From the NCBI RefSeq assembly GCF_902806685.2, contig NC_048538.1, forward strand, positions 7,502,001-7,566,000: DNA of 64,000 nt, given 5' to 3'. The first letter of the stretch is position 1; every line of letters begins with the position of its first letter. Under the pieces are notes generated by a model that ran no database searches, was not told the DNA's origin, and worked only from the letters and a program-made list of their open reading frames with translations. The DNA is from Maniola hyperantus (taxonomy: Eukaryota > Arthropoda > Insecta > Lepidoptera > Nymphalidae). Shown in pieces: positions 48,302-58,775 of this stretch. The position numbers and the translations under genes were made by a program.

Positions 48302-49041
48302 TTACTTATATTATTTATTATTATTGTGGGTAAATATGTTGTATAAAATCTCTTAACTAAATTTAAATGAAATGTCTAAATCTATTGCTATCCCTTTAAT
48401 AATACCTACCTACTCCCCACGGAAAAGGATAACACAAGATTCAGACCTGTCTGATTATTTAATCATTTTAGTTTGGAGATGTTGTAGTATTCATTGGTGT
48501 ATTAGTCACATTACACTAAAATTGATACGATGAAACAAGAAACTTTTGGCGTTATGGCTTTGCCCACAGAACAACATGGCAGGTTCCTCCTACAACAATG
48601 GCTTTGTAGGTGGTAACTCGAATCATAATCGCCAAATTGATCCAATCAGAATTCGAACTTGGAATCAGCCATATTCCAAATGAACACCACTGTACCGAAA
48701 TCGTTGCCAAATTGCCAAATAATAACCTTAATTCTGCTCCCTAGTGATAAACTTGGGATTCTAAACAGGAGATCGTTATTACTTATCCTTCTAAATGAAA
48801 TGGTCCCGATCCTCATCGATCAGTTTGCTTAAAGATAAGAGATTGGGACTTTGTTGACAGATGAGCTTCTTTATATTATCGCTTAAATGAAAATACAAAA
48901 TCCCATCGATCTACGTGCTGGTATAAAATAGTGGAAATAAAATAAAAGGGAATTTACTTATTTTGTAGAAAAAGTTTTGTAATGAACGAATTTGAATATA
49001 TCTCTAACGTTACTTTTATTCGTATTAACTCTATTAAAAAA
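48302..49041. other. intergenic, nothing recognised
   Basis: AT-rich sequence without ORFs, inverted repeats or family matches that I could see. Confidence 0.3.
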
Positions 49042-49446
49042 AAGTGCGACTCAGACTCGCGCACTGAGGGTTCCGTACTACAATCGTATTTTATCGACAT
49101 TTTGCACGATAAATCAATAACTATCGTACCTAAAAATAAATAAAAATCTGTTTTAGAATGTAAGTACAAGTAAAGTCGTTTCATATGATACCCCACTTGG
49201 TGTTCTTACTTTGAAAGTTGAAAATAGCAATATTTTGTTCATGAACACGTCTTAATTTTTTTCTTGTGATGTGACCACAAATTCACTTTTTTCAGATTTT
49301 TCCTCTCATGTCTGGTACAAGACCTACCTTTCTGCCAAATTTCATGATTCTAGGTCAATAGGAAGTACCCTATGGGTTTCTTGAGACAGACAACAAAGCG
49401 ATCCTATAAGGGTTCTTTGTTTTCTTTTGAGGTACGGAACCCTAAA
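49042..49446 (-). mobile_element. ggttccgta-family element
   Basis: On the minus strand it starts tagggttccgtacctcaaaa (ending at 49446), with ctgtctcaagaaacccatag and the catgaaatttggcagaaagg block. It closes with acggaaccctcagtgcgcg and gagtctgagtcgcac (49045-49075). Near full length. Confidence 0.7.
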
Positions 49447-50925
49447 AATAGACATTTTTATCTAAAATGCATTCAAATATTAATTTAAACTAGATACCTA
49501 TTTATTAGTTACAATATGCTTAATTACATTAAAATCCGTTTAGTCGTTACACCGTGATGTGCAAACAATAGTTTTGCTGCTCTATATCGTTAGGAAAGCT
49601 TCCTTCTATTAAAACTTAATGTACCTATAGAAATCGTCCAGTTATAGGTTTCTTATAACTGTAGAATGTAGATAATAGGTATCTATCAAAGTTACCGTAG
49701 TGCCGACAAGTAAGTGTCGGTTACGCTGATATGTATTTAAAATTATCTATCGAAGTATTTTTTTATTGTATGTAGGGATAGAATGTTAGAATTCAAAAAG
49801 GAAATCGCAGGAAAAAGGAATCGCCGAGCTAGAAATGAATGTCAAAATTTATGGTTACTGGCTTTCATATGCCAGCTGGGCGCAGCAAGTTACGTGAATT
49901 AAGTATGTCGCAGGAGGTTTTATGAAACTTTTGTGATTCCAAGAATCAGTTATCGAATAATAAGTATGTATTTCTCCTCATAATAAACTATGTATTGAAA
50001 TATGAAGATTAATCGATCACCGAAGCAAATCGTTGAAAACTCCAAACTAAGAACCTTTAAAGCTATAAAAAAATTGCGTTGCGTTACCTTTAGGCAGAGA
50101 TAATATACAACAAGTACTTGTTACATAATATTATCTCTGCCTTAGGTACCATGCCTATATATAGTAGTAGTAGGTACCTATATATAGGTAAATATTCACT
50201 CACAATTTCTGTAGAAGGTTGATCTTAAAAAGAAAAAGGCATGTTGCTGAAATTCGGTTTCAAAGGTAGAAAAAAATCTTTAGAATTTTTTCCAATGCTA
50301 TATTTCATATAAAAGCTTCAGTTATTTGTATGTAAGCTAGTACTTATTATATTTCTCACAAAGTACCTACTTATTCGGTTGCTTTTATAGATTTATAAGA
50401 CTTTCAGGTTTTGTATCTTGTGAATTATTTATTTTATTTGCGATAAATTACTAAAATAGAATTTTTTTTACGTATTTACATAACAAAACAGAGTTTATAA
50501 AAATAATATTTGTCTAGTTTTGATAAACAAATCCTTAAAAACATTTTGAGTAGGTATTCATTTTATCTACAAATTACTGGGGTTGACCGCAGTTGTCGCG
50601 GGAAATGAGAAAAGTGAAACACTTTCCTACTGCAGATTTTATTACGGTACCTACTGAGTATGAAACCGATCTACTGTACGTTCGGGAGAAATTGTTATTT
50701 TATAAATCACTAAGCTCTGCACTTGCACTGGTGCAAACAAATTTCAAAAGTGAATTTAAGATAATATATTTTAAATAATATTTTTGAAATATTTATAATA
50801 TAACTCACCTACAAAATTACGACACAAGGGATGATTTATGGCAATGCTTATTTATTTAATTTATTTAATTTAATTTATTTATTTAATTTTTTGCTGCAGA
50901 TACAAGTACTGTTATGCTAATTTTT
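49447..50925. other. intergenic with a 14-bp-stem palindrome
   Basis: ggcagagataatat (50093-50106) and its perfect complement (50128-50141) enclose a loop that is itself almost palindromic around aacaagtacttgtt. Elsewhere AT-rich, no gene. Short ORFs here (for example 50593-50778) have no support. Confidence 0.45.
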
Positions 50926-51345
50926 AGGGTTCCGTACCGCAAAAGGAAAAACGGAAACCTTATGGGAACACTTTGTTGTCTGTCTGTCTGTCAAGAAACC
51001 TACAGGGTACTTCCCGCTGCCCTAGAATCATGAAATTTGGCAGGTAGGTGGGTCTTATAGCTGGCTTTAGGGGAAAAAACTGAAAACCGTGAATTTGTGG
51101 TCACATCACACAAAAAAAAATTGTGGTCATAAACTAATAATTAGTATTTTCAATTTTCGAAGTAAGATAACTATATCAAGTGGGGTATCATATGAAAGGG
51201 CTTCACTTGTACATTCTAAAACAGATTTTTGTTTATTTTTAGGAATAATAGTTTTTGATTTATCATGCAAAATGTCGATTAAATACGATTGTATTACGGA
51301 ACCCTTCGCGCGAGTCTGACTCGCACTTGGCCGGTATTTTCATCT
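50926..51345 (+). mobile_element. ggttccgta-family element, full length
   Basis: agggttccgtaccgcaaaag, ctgtctgtctgtcaagaaac, atcatgaaatttggcaggta, tcatatgaaagggcttcact, and the end tacggaacccttcgcgcgag plus actcgcacttggccgg. Oriented opposite to the copy at 49042. Confidence 0.8.
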
Positions 51346-51615
51346 TCATCCAACTAGCTTATAATTATAGCTTTCGATTTCATTGAATCTGTTCGTCCGA
51401 AGTTGGGCTACGCCGCGGCTACGAATATCCTTATTTATACAGCATACCGTATGTTTTCATTTCAGCAAAAGGTTTCGTTTTCAGCAAAGCGAGATTTATT
51501 ACCGGAACAGACCGTTGCCCGGTTAATAAATATATGTAACGAAGTTGGAGCTTAAATATTTATATGGGTTGTGGAAGTACGAGTATTTTAGATGTAAATT
51601 TTCTTTATAAGGTAG

Positions 51616-51880
51616 TAGCTGACGCCCGCGACTTCGTCCGCGTGGATTTAGGTTTTTAACAATCCCATGGGAACTCTTTTATTTTCCGAGATAAAAAGTA
51701 GCCAATGTCACCTCCCGGTTTTGACTATAGCCATGCAAAAATTCACGTCAATCCGTTGCTCCGTTGCGACGTGATTGAAGGACAAACCAACAAACAAACA
51801 CACTTTCGCATTTATAATAAGGGTACTGACTAGCTAATGCCCGCGACTTCATTCGCGTGGTTATAGTTTTTTTTAAAGTC
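51616..51880 (-). mobile_element. Helitron-like element with a second partial end
   Basis: On the minus strand it ends cgcggacgaagtcgcgggcg at 51623-51642 and starts ttataaatgcgaaagtgtg near 51800-51820. A second ccacgcgaatgaagtcgcgg end with ctag lies at about 51832-51863, so two copies were inserted side by side. Confidence 0.65.
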
Positions 51881-51963
51881 CGTGGGAACTCTGGTTGTTG
51901 AATAAGTTTAGAAAAGAATAGAGTTTTCGAAGGCGTGCATGGGATTTCGTAAAAGGAGTTCAA

Positions 51964-52245
51964 TAATGAAGTCGTGGCTTGGCACAATGGTAAATGGTAG
52001 AACATTAATTCACCATCAACAGTTCTTAAAAATCCATAGCTATAGTGCAGTACCCTGCAGGATCAATATTGAAGAGTTGGAACTTGGAGTTCAATTATGT
52101 AGTCGTTGCTTGGTAGGTACCTAAGCGTACCTTTCATATCAATTCACCATCGACAGTTCCTAAATCAGCATATCCAAATCCAAAAGTGCAGTAGTTACCC
52201 GTCATTATCATGGTTGAGAAATTGGGACTTGGAGTTTAATCATGT
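51964..52245 (+). repeat. two diverged tandem copies of a ~140-bp sequence
   Basis: Both copies have, in order, atg(a/t)agtcgt(g/t)gcttgg, ttaattcaccatcaacagtt or its match, a gtgcagta block and ga(a/c)ttggagtt(c/t)aat. The boundary is near 52100. Unknown family. Confidence 0.55.
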
Positions 52246-52259
52246 ACTTACCTACCTAC

Positions 52260-52387
52260 AGTACGCGACAGGTCGAGATAGCAATCGTGGTGGGGACGCC
52301 CCGCACACCCTCACACAGCCCTCACGCTAGCCCGGTGCGGGATAAGCGCGGTTAACCCTGACTGCTATCTGGACCTGTCGCGTACTA
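52260..52387. mobile_element. GC-rich MITE, family of 15970
   Basis: The best terminal pair in the window: gtacgcgacaggtcgagata at the left and ggacctgtcgcgtac at the right. The core is gccccgcacaccctcacaca. About 128 bp. Confidence 0.85.
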
Positions 52388-52433
52388 TACGTATTCGTTT
52401 CTCAGTAGTGTACCAACCTATTTATACTAATTT

Positions 52434-52950
52434 TGACGACCTCACTGGCGTAGTGGTGAACTATAAAACCCGACCTTGAAATATTTACGGGACAATCTTT
52501 AAAGTAGTATCCCCTTTCCCACAAAAAAAAAGAATGAATGGAATCGGACTACGTTTATAATGAATTATAACTCAATATACATTTTTACTTTCATCGCCTC
52601 TCCTTAGGGAACCGTGCTGAATTTCGGGATAAAAAGCATCCTATCCAAGTTTTATTGAAATTCATTCAAGTTTCGGCGTGATGCGCGGCCATGATACAGA
52701 CAGGCAGACAGACAAAAATGAAAAAAATACAGTTTTGGGTTCAGTATCGATTATAGAGTGCTTTCCTATGAGAATGCATCCAAAGTAGGTACGACTAGGT
52801 GGGATGGTAACTGGTTACGATCGACGTCCACCACCAGACCATAACAGCTAATTTAAAATTTATGGGAATTTATTTCCAAATTAACTGGGGCGGAAATCGA
52901 ACTCGAAACCAACCTATCTACCACTTATAATACCGCGCCAGGAAGGTAGT
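52434..52950. mobile_element. family B SINE remnants on both strands
   Basis: gacgacctcactggcgtagt at 52434-52456 is a head-only remnant on plus. At 52797-52950 a minus-strand copy runs from accttcctggcgcggtatta through tcgagttcgatttccgcccc to a ggtaaccagttaccatcccac-like body. The sequence between them is unclassified. Confidence 0.6.
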
Positions 52951-53189
52951 CAAAAGTTTAAAATAGTGACAATAGAAAACTAAATATAATAGTTATTTCT
53001 GTTGTCGATATTTCCTTAATAATATTATATCCCTCCAAATTTTACTGAAGAAGGTCCTTAGGGATCCATTTACGGTTTTTCAAGGCTTGCCGATCCTATT
53101 ACGTTTTCTAGATTCAATGGAGCGTTAATAATGTGTTAACAGGCCGAAACGAGGTGAGATCGATTATGCGTTATTCGGGTTGTAAACAT

Positions 53190-53452
53190 ATATATTTTTT
53201 GTAAAAAGTCCACGTCCGCCATCTTGGATTTGAAAATAAATGTCACCATCATCAAAATCAGCATCCTCGAAAACCCTGAAAACGACAACCATGTCTATTT
53301 TTTGTAAAAAGTCCTTGTCCACCATCTTGGATTTGAAAATACACGTCATCATCAAAATCAGCCTCCTCGAAAACCCTGAAAACGACACCCGTGTGTATTT
53401 TTTGTAAAAAGTTCATGTACGCCATCTTGGATTTGAAAATAAATGACATCCC
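53190..53452 (+). repeat. ~100-bp tandem repeat, 2.6 copies
   Basis: ttttttgtaaaaagt starts units near 53195, 53298 and 53397. Each unit carries gccatcttggatttgaaaat (the second unit has accatcttgg) and, in the first two, cctcgaaaaccctgaaaacg. The ccatcttgg string is the reverse of a YY1-type CCAAGATGG. Confidence 0.85.
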
Positions 53453-53501
53453 GGAAAAGTGCACATTCTGTTAACACTTGTCACACACGCAATATGTAGG
53501 T

Positions 53502-53627
53502 GTGACTCAACGGGAATTTTTAAAATGGTTGTCCCATTGAGTAACAGTGTTACTCAATGGGACAACTATTTTTAAACATTCCCGTTGAGTCACAGTGTTA
53601 CAGATGGAGGTGTGACTCAACGGGAAT
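53502..53627. repeat. 92-bp near-perfect palindrome with a third copy of its arm
   Basis: gtgactcaacgggaa (53502) pairs with ttcccgttgagtcac (to 53593), and the inner ggttgtcccattgagtaac pairs with gttactcaatgggacaac, leaving almost no loop. tgtgactcaacgggaat recurs at 53611-53627. Confidence 0.8.
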
Positions 53628-53667
53628 AACCAGGGTAGGACTTTGAATTACGTTTTACGTTTATACG

Positions 53668-53880
53668 CGATACTTTTTAGGATTCCGTATCTCCAGAAAA
53701 AAATGGACCCCTTGGTCACTTTCGTTGTCTGTCTGTCAAGACCCGACAAGGGAACCAAAACACATAGGGTACTTCCCGTTGTCCTACAACCATGAAATTT
53801 GGCAGGTAGCAATGAATTATAGTAGGTACAACAAGTAAAGGGATAAATCCGAAAAGCGTGAATTTGTGCTTATATCAGTA
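53668..53880 (+). mobile_element. ggttccgta-family element, 3' truncated
   Basis: ggattccgtatctccagaaa, gttgtctgtctgtcaagacc and accatgaaatttggcaggta are recognisable. The closing cgcacttggcc end is missing because a Helitron-like copy begins at 53883. Confidence 0.65.
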
Positions 53881-53882
53881 CC

Positions 53883-54100
53883 CATATTATAAATGTGAAA
53901 GTGTGTTTGTTTGTTGGTTTATTGGTTTGTTGGTTTGTCTTTCAATCACGTCGCAACAGAGCAACGGATCGACGTGATTTTTTGTATGGGTATAGTTAAA
54001 GACCTGGAGAGTGACATAGGCTTCTTTTTATCCCGGGAAATCACGGAGAATTTATAAAAATCTAAATCCACGCGTACGAAGTCGTGGGCATCAGGTAGTC
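53883..54100 (+). mobile_element. Helitron-like element
   Basis: It starts catattataaatgtgaaagtg, then ttcaatcacgtcgcaacaga, gcaacggatcgacgtgattt and atcccgggaaatcac. It ends cgaagtcgtgggcatcaggt plus agtc. Inserted in the element at 53668. Confidence 0.75.
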
Positions 54101-54482
54101 ACAAATAAATTAAAAAGTGATATTTCTTGTACCGAACCCTTCGTATTTCTTAAAAAGCTGCATTATCTTTTAAAAGCGCTCTCTATTTTCACCTGTACAG
54201 TGTACAGTCTGAGACCTGAGTAGGCAGTAGGTACCTCCTTTTATACTTTGTGCATATTTTTTCTGTAGTTTGAAAGAGAAAAGTTTCGTTGGAGTCTTTA
54301 CTTCTAATTAAACTCTTCTTGACGCTTTTACTTGACGAAGCTACAACACTATTCTTTGAAAATAAAGCGGACTTACACTTTCAGGCAAAATAATAAGGAT
54401 CTCTATTATGAATGTATTTTTCAGTCGCTTCTTTGCCTTTGTTCTTCTAGGCTCCATTTGTCTATTTATATTACTCATACAA

Positions 54483-54670
54483 CAAATATAAAAGGAAAAG
54501 GTGACTGACTGACTGACTGACCTATCAACGCACAGCTCAAACTACTGCATGGATTGGGCTGAAATTTAGCTATTATGACAAGGACATCCGCTAAGAAAAG
54601 ATTTTTGAAAATTCTGCCTCTAAGGGGGTAAAATAGGGGCTTGAAATTTTTGTCCACGCGGATGAACTAC
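54483..54670 (+). mobile_element. gactgactgac-headed Helitron-like element
   Basis: aaatataaaaggaaaaggtg then a (gact)n run, tcaacgcacagctcaaacta, gggctgaaatttagc and ctaagggggtaaaatagggg, ending in cacgcggatgaac. A second copy is at 58608-58775. Confidence 0.65.
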
Positions 54671-54700
54671 TATTATACTACTAAGACATATATACGTGTA

Positions 54701-55727
54701 CTAATATTATGATGAGGTAAAGTTTGTAAGTTTGTTTGTAGAAAGTAATCTCTGGAACTACTCAACCAATCTTGGAAATTCTCTCACCATTAGAGAGCTA
54801 CATTATTCCTGAGTGAGATAGGCTATACTTTATTTTCAAAAGAGATCTCTGCAAAAGTTATACTAAGCTACACGTGCGAAGCCGGGGCGGGTCGCTAGTT
54901 TAGTACTTATACATTTTAATAATTTACAACCAAAAATAAAATACTTACCTACCTATAGGTAGGTACTGTAACGAAGCGTGACATGAATTTATTATTTATA
55001 TTATTATTTTATCTAATTTATTATTATAAATCATTCATTTCGATCATTCCATGTTTGTTTTTAACACCCGGTACAGTACTCTAAATTCTTCAAATGGTTT
55101 AATATTTTTCGATCGAAAGTTTTATTTGAGAATAGAATTTTTAACAGAATCATATAAAATATTTGTTTTAAATGGCTATATTAATATGTCTATCATCTGG
55201 TTCAGTTAAAACTAATATTATGATGAGGTAAAGTTTGTAAGTTTGTTTGTAGAAAGTAATCTCTGGAACTACTCAACCAATGTTGGAAATTCTCTCACCA
55301 TTAGAGAGTTACATTATTCCTGAGTGAGATAGGCTAGGCTATACTTTATTTTCAAAAGAGATCTCTGCAAAAGTTATACTAAGCTACACGTGCGAAGCCG
55401 GGGCGGGTCGCTAGTTTATTACTTATACATTTTAATAATTTACAACCAAAAATAAAATACTTACCTACCTATAGGTAGGTACTGTAACGAAGCGTGACAT
55501 GAATTTATTATTTATATTATTATTTTATCTAATTTATTATTATAAATCATTCATTTCAATCATTCCATGTTTGTTTTTAACACCCGGTACAGTACTCTAA
55601 ATTCTTCAAATGGTTTAATATTTTTCGATCGAAAGTTTTATTTGAGAATAGAATTTTTAACAGAATCATATAAAATATTTGTTTTAAATGGCTATATTAA
55701 TATGTCTATCATCTGGTTCAGTTAAAA
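54701..55727 (+). repeat. recent tandem duplication, 511 and 516 bp
   Basis: Copy 1 (54701-55211) and copy 2 (55212-55727) differ at only a handful of bases plus a 5-bp ctagg repeat gain. Each begins with a Helitron-like element (ctaatattatgatgaggtaa to ggggcgggtcgctagt) and includes about 300 bp of flanking AT-rich DNA. The duplication therefore came after the insertion. Confidence 0.9.
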
Positions 55728-55789
55728 CTTTGCGCAGTGGTTGTTGGCACATGCGTTAAGGTTTCCGATATAGTAGGCAGTGTCTACGA

Positions 55790-56040
55790 TAAGTTAAATA
55801 TTGGGACATGGTGTTGCTATTGGAGGCTACAAGATATGAGCTACGCTAACGATACTGGCTCGTTTGCGACGAGTGCTCGTCATAAGTAAGAGCTACTTCT
55901 CAAAGTGGAGCGTGTCAGTCTAGAGTTGGATTAAAAATTTACCGCAGTAAAACTAAGATGGTGGTTGTAGACCGCGCCAACAATAACTCGCTCGAAGTTA
56001 CTCAAATTGCGATCTGCGAGGTCGTCCAGTCCTACATCTA
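55790..56040 (+). pseudogene. LINE reverse-transcriptase fragment, part 1
   Basis: The frame around 55850 reads SYANDTGSFATSARH, where the polymerase active-site motif YADDT has lost an Asp. After a frameshift and stop, KTKMVVVDRANNN and QIAICEVVQSYIY match RTE-like polymerases. The sequence is interrupted at about 56041 and continues at 56850. Confidence 0.75.
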
Positions 56041-56045
56041 CACTT

Positions 56046-56843
56046 CTACACTAATATTATAAAGAGGAAAACTTTGTTTGTTTGTTTGTTTGTTTGTTTG
56101 TTTGTTTGTTTGTTTGTTTGTTTGTTTGTTTGTTTGTTTGTACTGAATAGGCTCAAAAACTACTGGACCGATTTTAAAAATTCTTTCACCATTCGAAAGC
56201 TACATTATCCACGAGTAACATAGGCTATATTTTATTTTGGAAAAAAATAGGGTTCCGTAAGATATTTGGGTTTTTCGGACACAAGGTGTAAAAAATCAAC
56301 CAGAAAAGTTACTTATTTTGCGTACGCTGCCTAAACTATAAAAGATAGAACCATAAAATGTTCTAATTAATTGTAGATCTTATAAATATCTACAAAAAAG
56401 TCCGCGACACACTATACCCATCTATGTCGAGTGAGGCACAGCAACCATTTTTTTATTTAAAAATCTTGAATTTTTTTTGGACTACATTTAAACGCGTTTA
56501 TTTTACTCATGCTATTAATCCTTATCAAAATAAATGATTTCATCACTAAGAACAGTTTATGGAGATAATATTTGGTCTTTGAATGATTAAAATTGGACGT
56601 TTGGTTTTGAAGTTATGGCGAAATTAAAATATTACGATTTCTGCTGCACGGCCCGTTGTATTATATGTATAAAGAGGTAATGTCGTTAAGTTTGTTTGTA
56701 GGGGGTAATCTTTAGAACTACTGAACCGATTTTAAAAATTCTTTCACCAGTAGAAAGCTACATTATTCCTGAGTGACATAGGCTATACGGGATCTTTAAA
56801 AACCTAAATCTACGCGGGCGAAGCCGCGGGGATCAGCTAGTAT
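56046..56843 (+). mobile_element. one or two Helitron-like elements inserted in the LINE fragment
   Basis: It starts acactaatattataaagagg with a (gttt)n microsatellite at 56073-56140, followed by actggaccgattttaaaaat. A ggttccgta-like patch is at 56252. A second start gtataaagaggtaatgtcgt is at about 56670, and it ends gcgaagccgcggggatcagc plus tag at 56843. The middle (56260-56660) is AT-rich and unassigned. Confidence 0.7.
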
Positions 56844-56849
56844 TATATA

Positions 56850-56968
56850 TTTTGCTGCTTTAATCTCGAACAATGGAGGTTGCGTAGAAGAAATAAAGCG
56901 ACCTATGTCGATAGCAAGAACTGCAATGGACAGGCTGAAGAAAATGTGGAAAACAGAAACATCACAAA
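56850..56968 (+). pseudogene. LINE reverse-transcriptase fragment, part 2
   Basis: ALISNNGGCVEEIKRP and MSIARTAMDRLKKMW directly continue the protein of 55790-56040 (which ends ...VVQSYIY). The two parts are one LINE copy split by Helitron-like DNA. Downstream, the open frame to 57099 is no longer LINE-like. Confidence 0.75.
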
Positions 56969-57209
56969 AGCTACAAAAATCAAAATATTTAGGTATTGGC
57001 GATCGTAAATTTTATTTATACCCAGTATCTGAAGATGATTTTGGTGTTATTGTATTGCGGGGTGTGTTCATGATTAATAGTATTTGGCTGGAACTATGAT
57101 GTGTGTACAGAAAAATGGAATTACGTTCGTAAAATATGGTTTACGATCGCTGATCGAATATGTAAAACGCTGACAGTCTATTTGAGTCGGGTGATGGCTG
57201 TGTATCTAC

Positions 57210-57342
57210 TGTAGGCGACAGGTCGAGATGACAATCGGGGTATAAGGCGGGGGACGCCCTGCAAAGCCGCACGTTACTCGCGCTCGCCCGCACTGGGCTA
57301 GTGCGGGAGATGTGCGATTGCCATCTCGACCGTCTCGTACAA
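57210..57342. mobile_element. GC-rich MITE, family of 15970
   Basis: Left end gtaggcgacaggtcgagatg, right end gattgccatctcgacc then gtctcgtac. Core gcacgttactcgcgctcgcc. Confidence 0.85.
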
Positions 57343-57359
57343 TATTATCAAGAAGTAAA

Positions 57360-57430
57360 GTTTGTAAGTTTGAATGTAGGTTGTAGGAGGTATATTTCTA
57401 AAGTTACCTCCTACATTCAAACTTACAAAC
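57360..57430. repeat. palindrome, about 30-bp arms
   Basis: tttgtaagtttgaatgtagg and ctacattcaaacttacaaa are complementary, with aggaggta/tacctcct inside, around a short tatttctaaagt loop. The text is that of a Helitron-like 5' end folded on itself. Confidence 0.7.
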
Positions 57431-57740
57431 CGGAACTAAAGATCTGATTCTGAAAATGCTTTCACTGATAAATCCCCGAGTGCTTATTAGCTTTAATTAT
57501 ATTATGACGAAATTGCAGGTATATACCTACATATCCTTATTTATTTATTTGATACAAAATTAATTAATCTTTATTTACCTACATATGATTTGGATTTGCA
57601 GTAGATACTCACATAGAATAAAGATACCTAGTGATTGAAGATTTGTAAATCTACCTTTCAGTTTGTACCTTTCAGTTTCTTTGATGCAAGCCTATTAATT
57701 GAATGAGGTGATATGGACCATTGGACGGTTTTTTTAATAC

Positions 57741-57955
57741 CTACTAGCAAGCCGCCCCTGCTTTGCACGGGTAGCTTATTTCAACTTTCGCAGGGATCTT
57801 TAATTATCTGAAAATAAAATATAGCCTATGCCACTCAGAAATATGTAATGTAGCTTTCTACTGGGGAATGAATTTTCAAAATCGGTTCAGTAGTTCCAGA
57901 GATTACTTCCTACAAACAAACTTACAAACTTTACCTCTTTATAATATTAGTAGGT
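57741..57955 (-). mobile_element. Helitron-like element
   Basis: On the minus strand it starts ctaatattataaagaggtaa (at 57952), passes agtttgtttgtaggaagtaa and actgaaccgattttgaaaat, and ends gcaaagcaggggcggcttgc plus tag at 57744. Confidence 0.75.
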
Positions 57956-58607
57956 ACCTATTAGAAGTATAGATAAATAAGATAGGTTTAAATGCCTTCA
58001 GTTGATATTACTAGTACTTAGATATTATTAAATCTATTCTTAATGATACAACAACACATTTATAAATGAATGAATTTAGCTTTTTCATTTGTCCTGGTCG
58101 TCTGATTGATACCATGATTTATAAGGATTATGCCAATTTTAAAACTCTGTATCATAGGCCATAGCTGCTTTACCAACTTAAGACAGCTTAAGACTATTTA
58201 CCTACTCCTCCAAGCGAGCTTGTCCTGAATGTTACTACGGTTGATTTAGTATGCTTTGATTAACTCAGGAAGAGTACCTTAGTAAATTTACTTCCGTGTT
58301 ATAAAGTGTTCTCGTTCTAGAAGTGTCTAGTTGAGGATCTAGGGTTTTAGTTGCTCCTTAAATTAAAACTGGAAAACGTTCTACTGAGATTGCTTTTCCG
58401 AGTAGGTATATGTGTCGAGAGTTGAACCTGGATACTGAGCCTTGTACATATGATTATGGACATCTCATCATTTTTGTCACTGTAGCACTTAGGTATGCCA
58501 CCGCCTACGAGGATGCGAGTAACTAAAATTGACTCTATTTTATCGTTCAAGACGCGCGTACAATCGATGTAGGTATGCCGTTAGTAAAAGATATAAATTT
58601 AAATCTA
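57956..58607. other. intergenic, nothing recognised
   Basis: No gene. A weak tRNA-like string on the minus strand near 58415-58445 (caggttcaactctcgac) could be a decayed SINE head. Confidence 0.25.
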
Positions 58608-58775
58608 AATATATAAAAGGAAAAGGTGACTGACTGACTGACTGATCTATCAACGCACAGCTCAAACTACTGGACGGATCGGGCTGAAATTTGGCATGAC
58701 GTAGACATTCGTTAAGAAAGGGTTTCTGAAAATTCAATCCCTAAGGGGGTAAAATAGGGGTTTGAAATTTGTGTA
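58608..58775 (+). mobile_element. gactgactgac-headed Helitron-like element
   Basis: Same plan as 54483-54670: tatataaaaggaaaaggtg, (gact)n, gatctatcaacgcacagctc, gggctgaaatttggc, ctaagggggtaaaatagggg. Confidence 0.65.

Noticed and set aside
56905..57099. Independent 64-residue gene
   Set aside because: Its first third is the tail of the broken LINE polymerase and the rest has no support.
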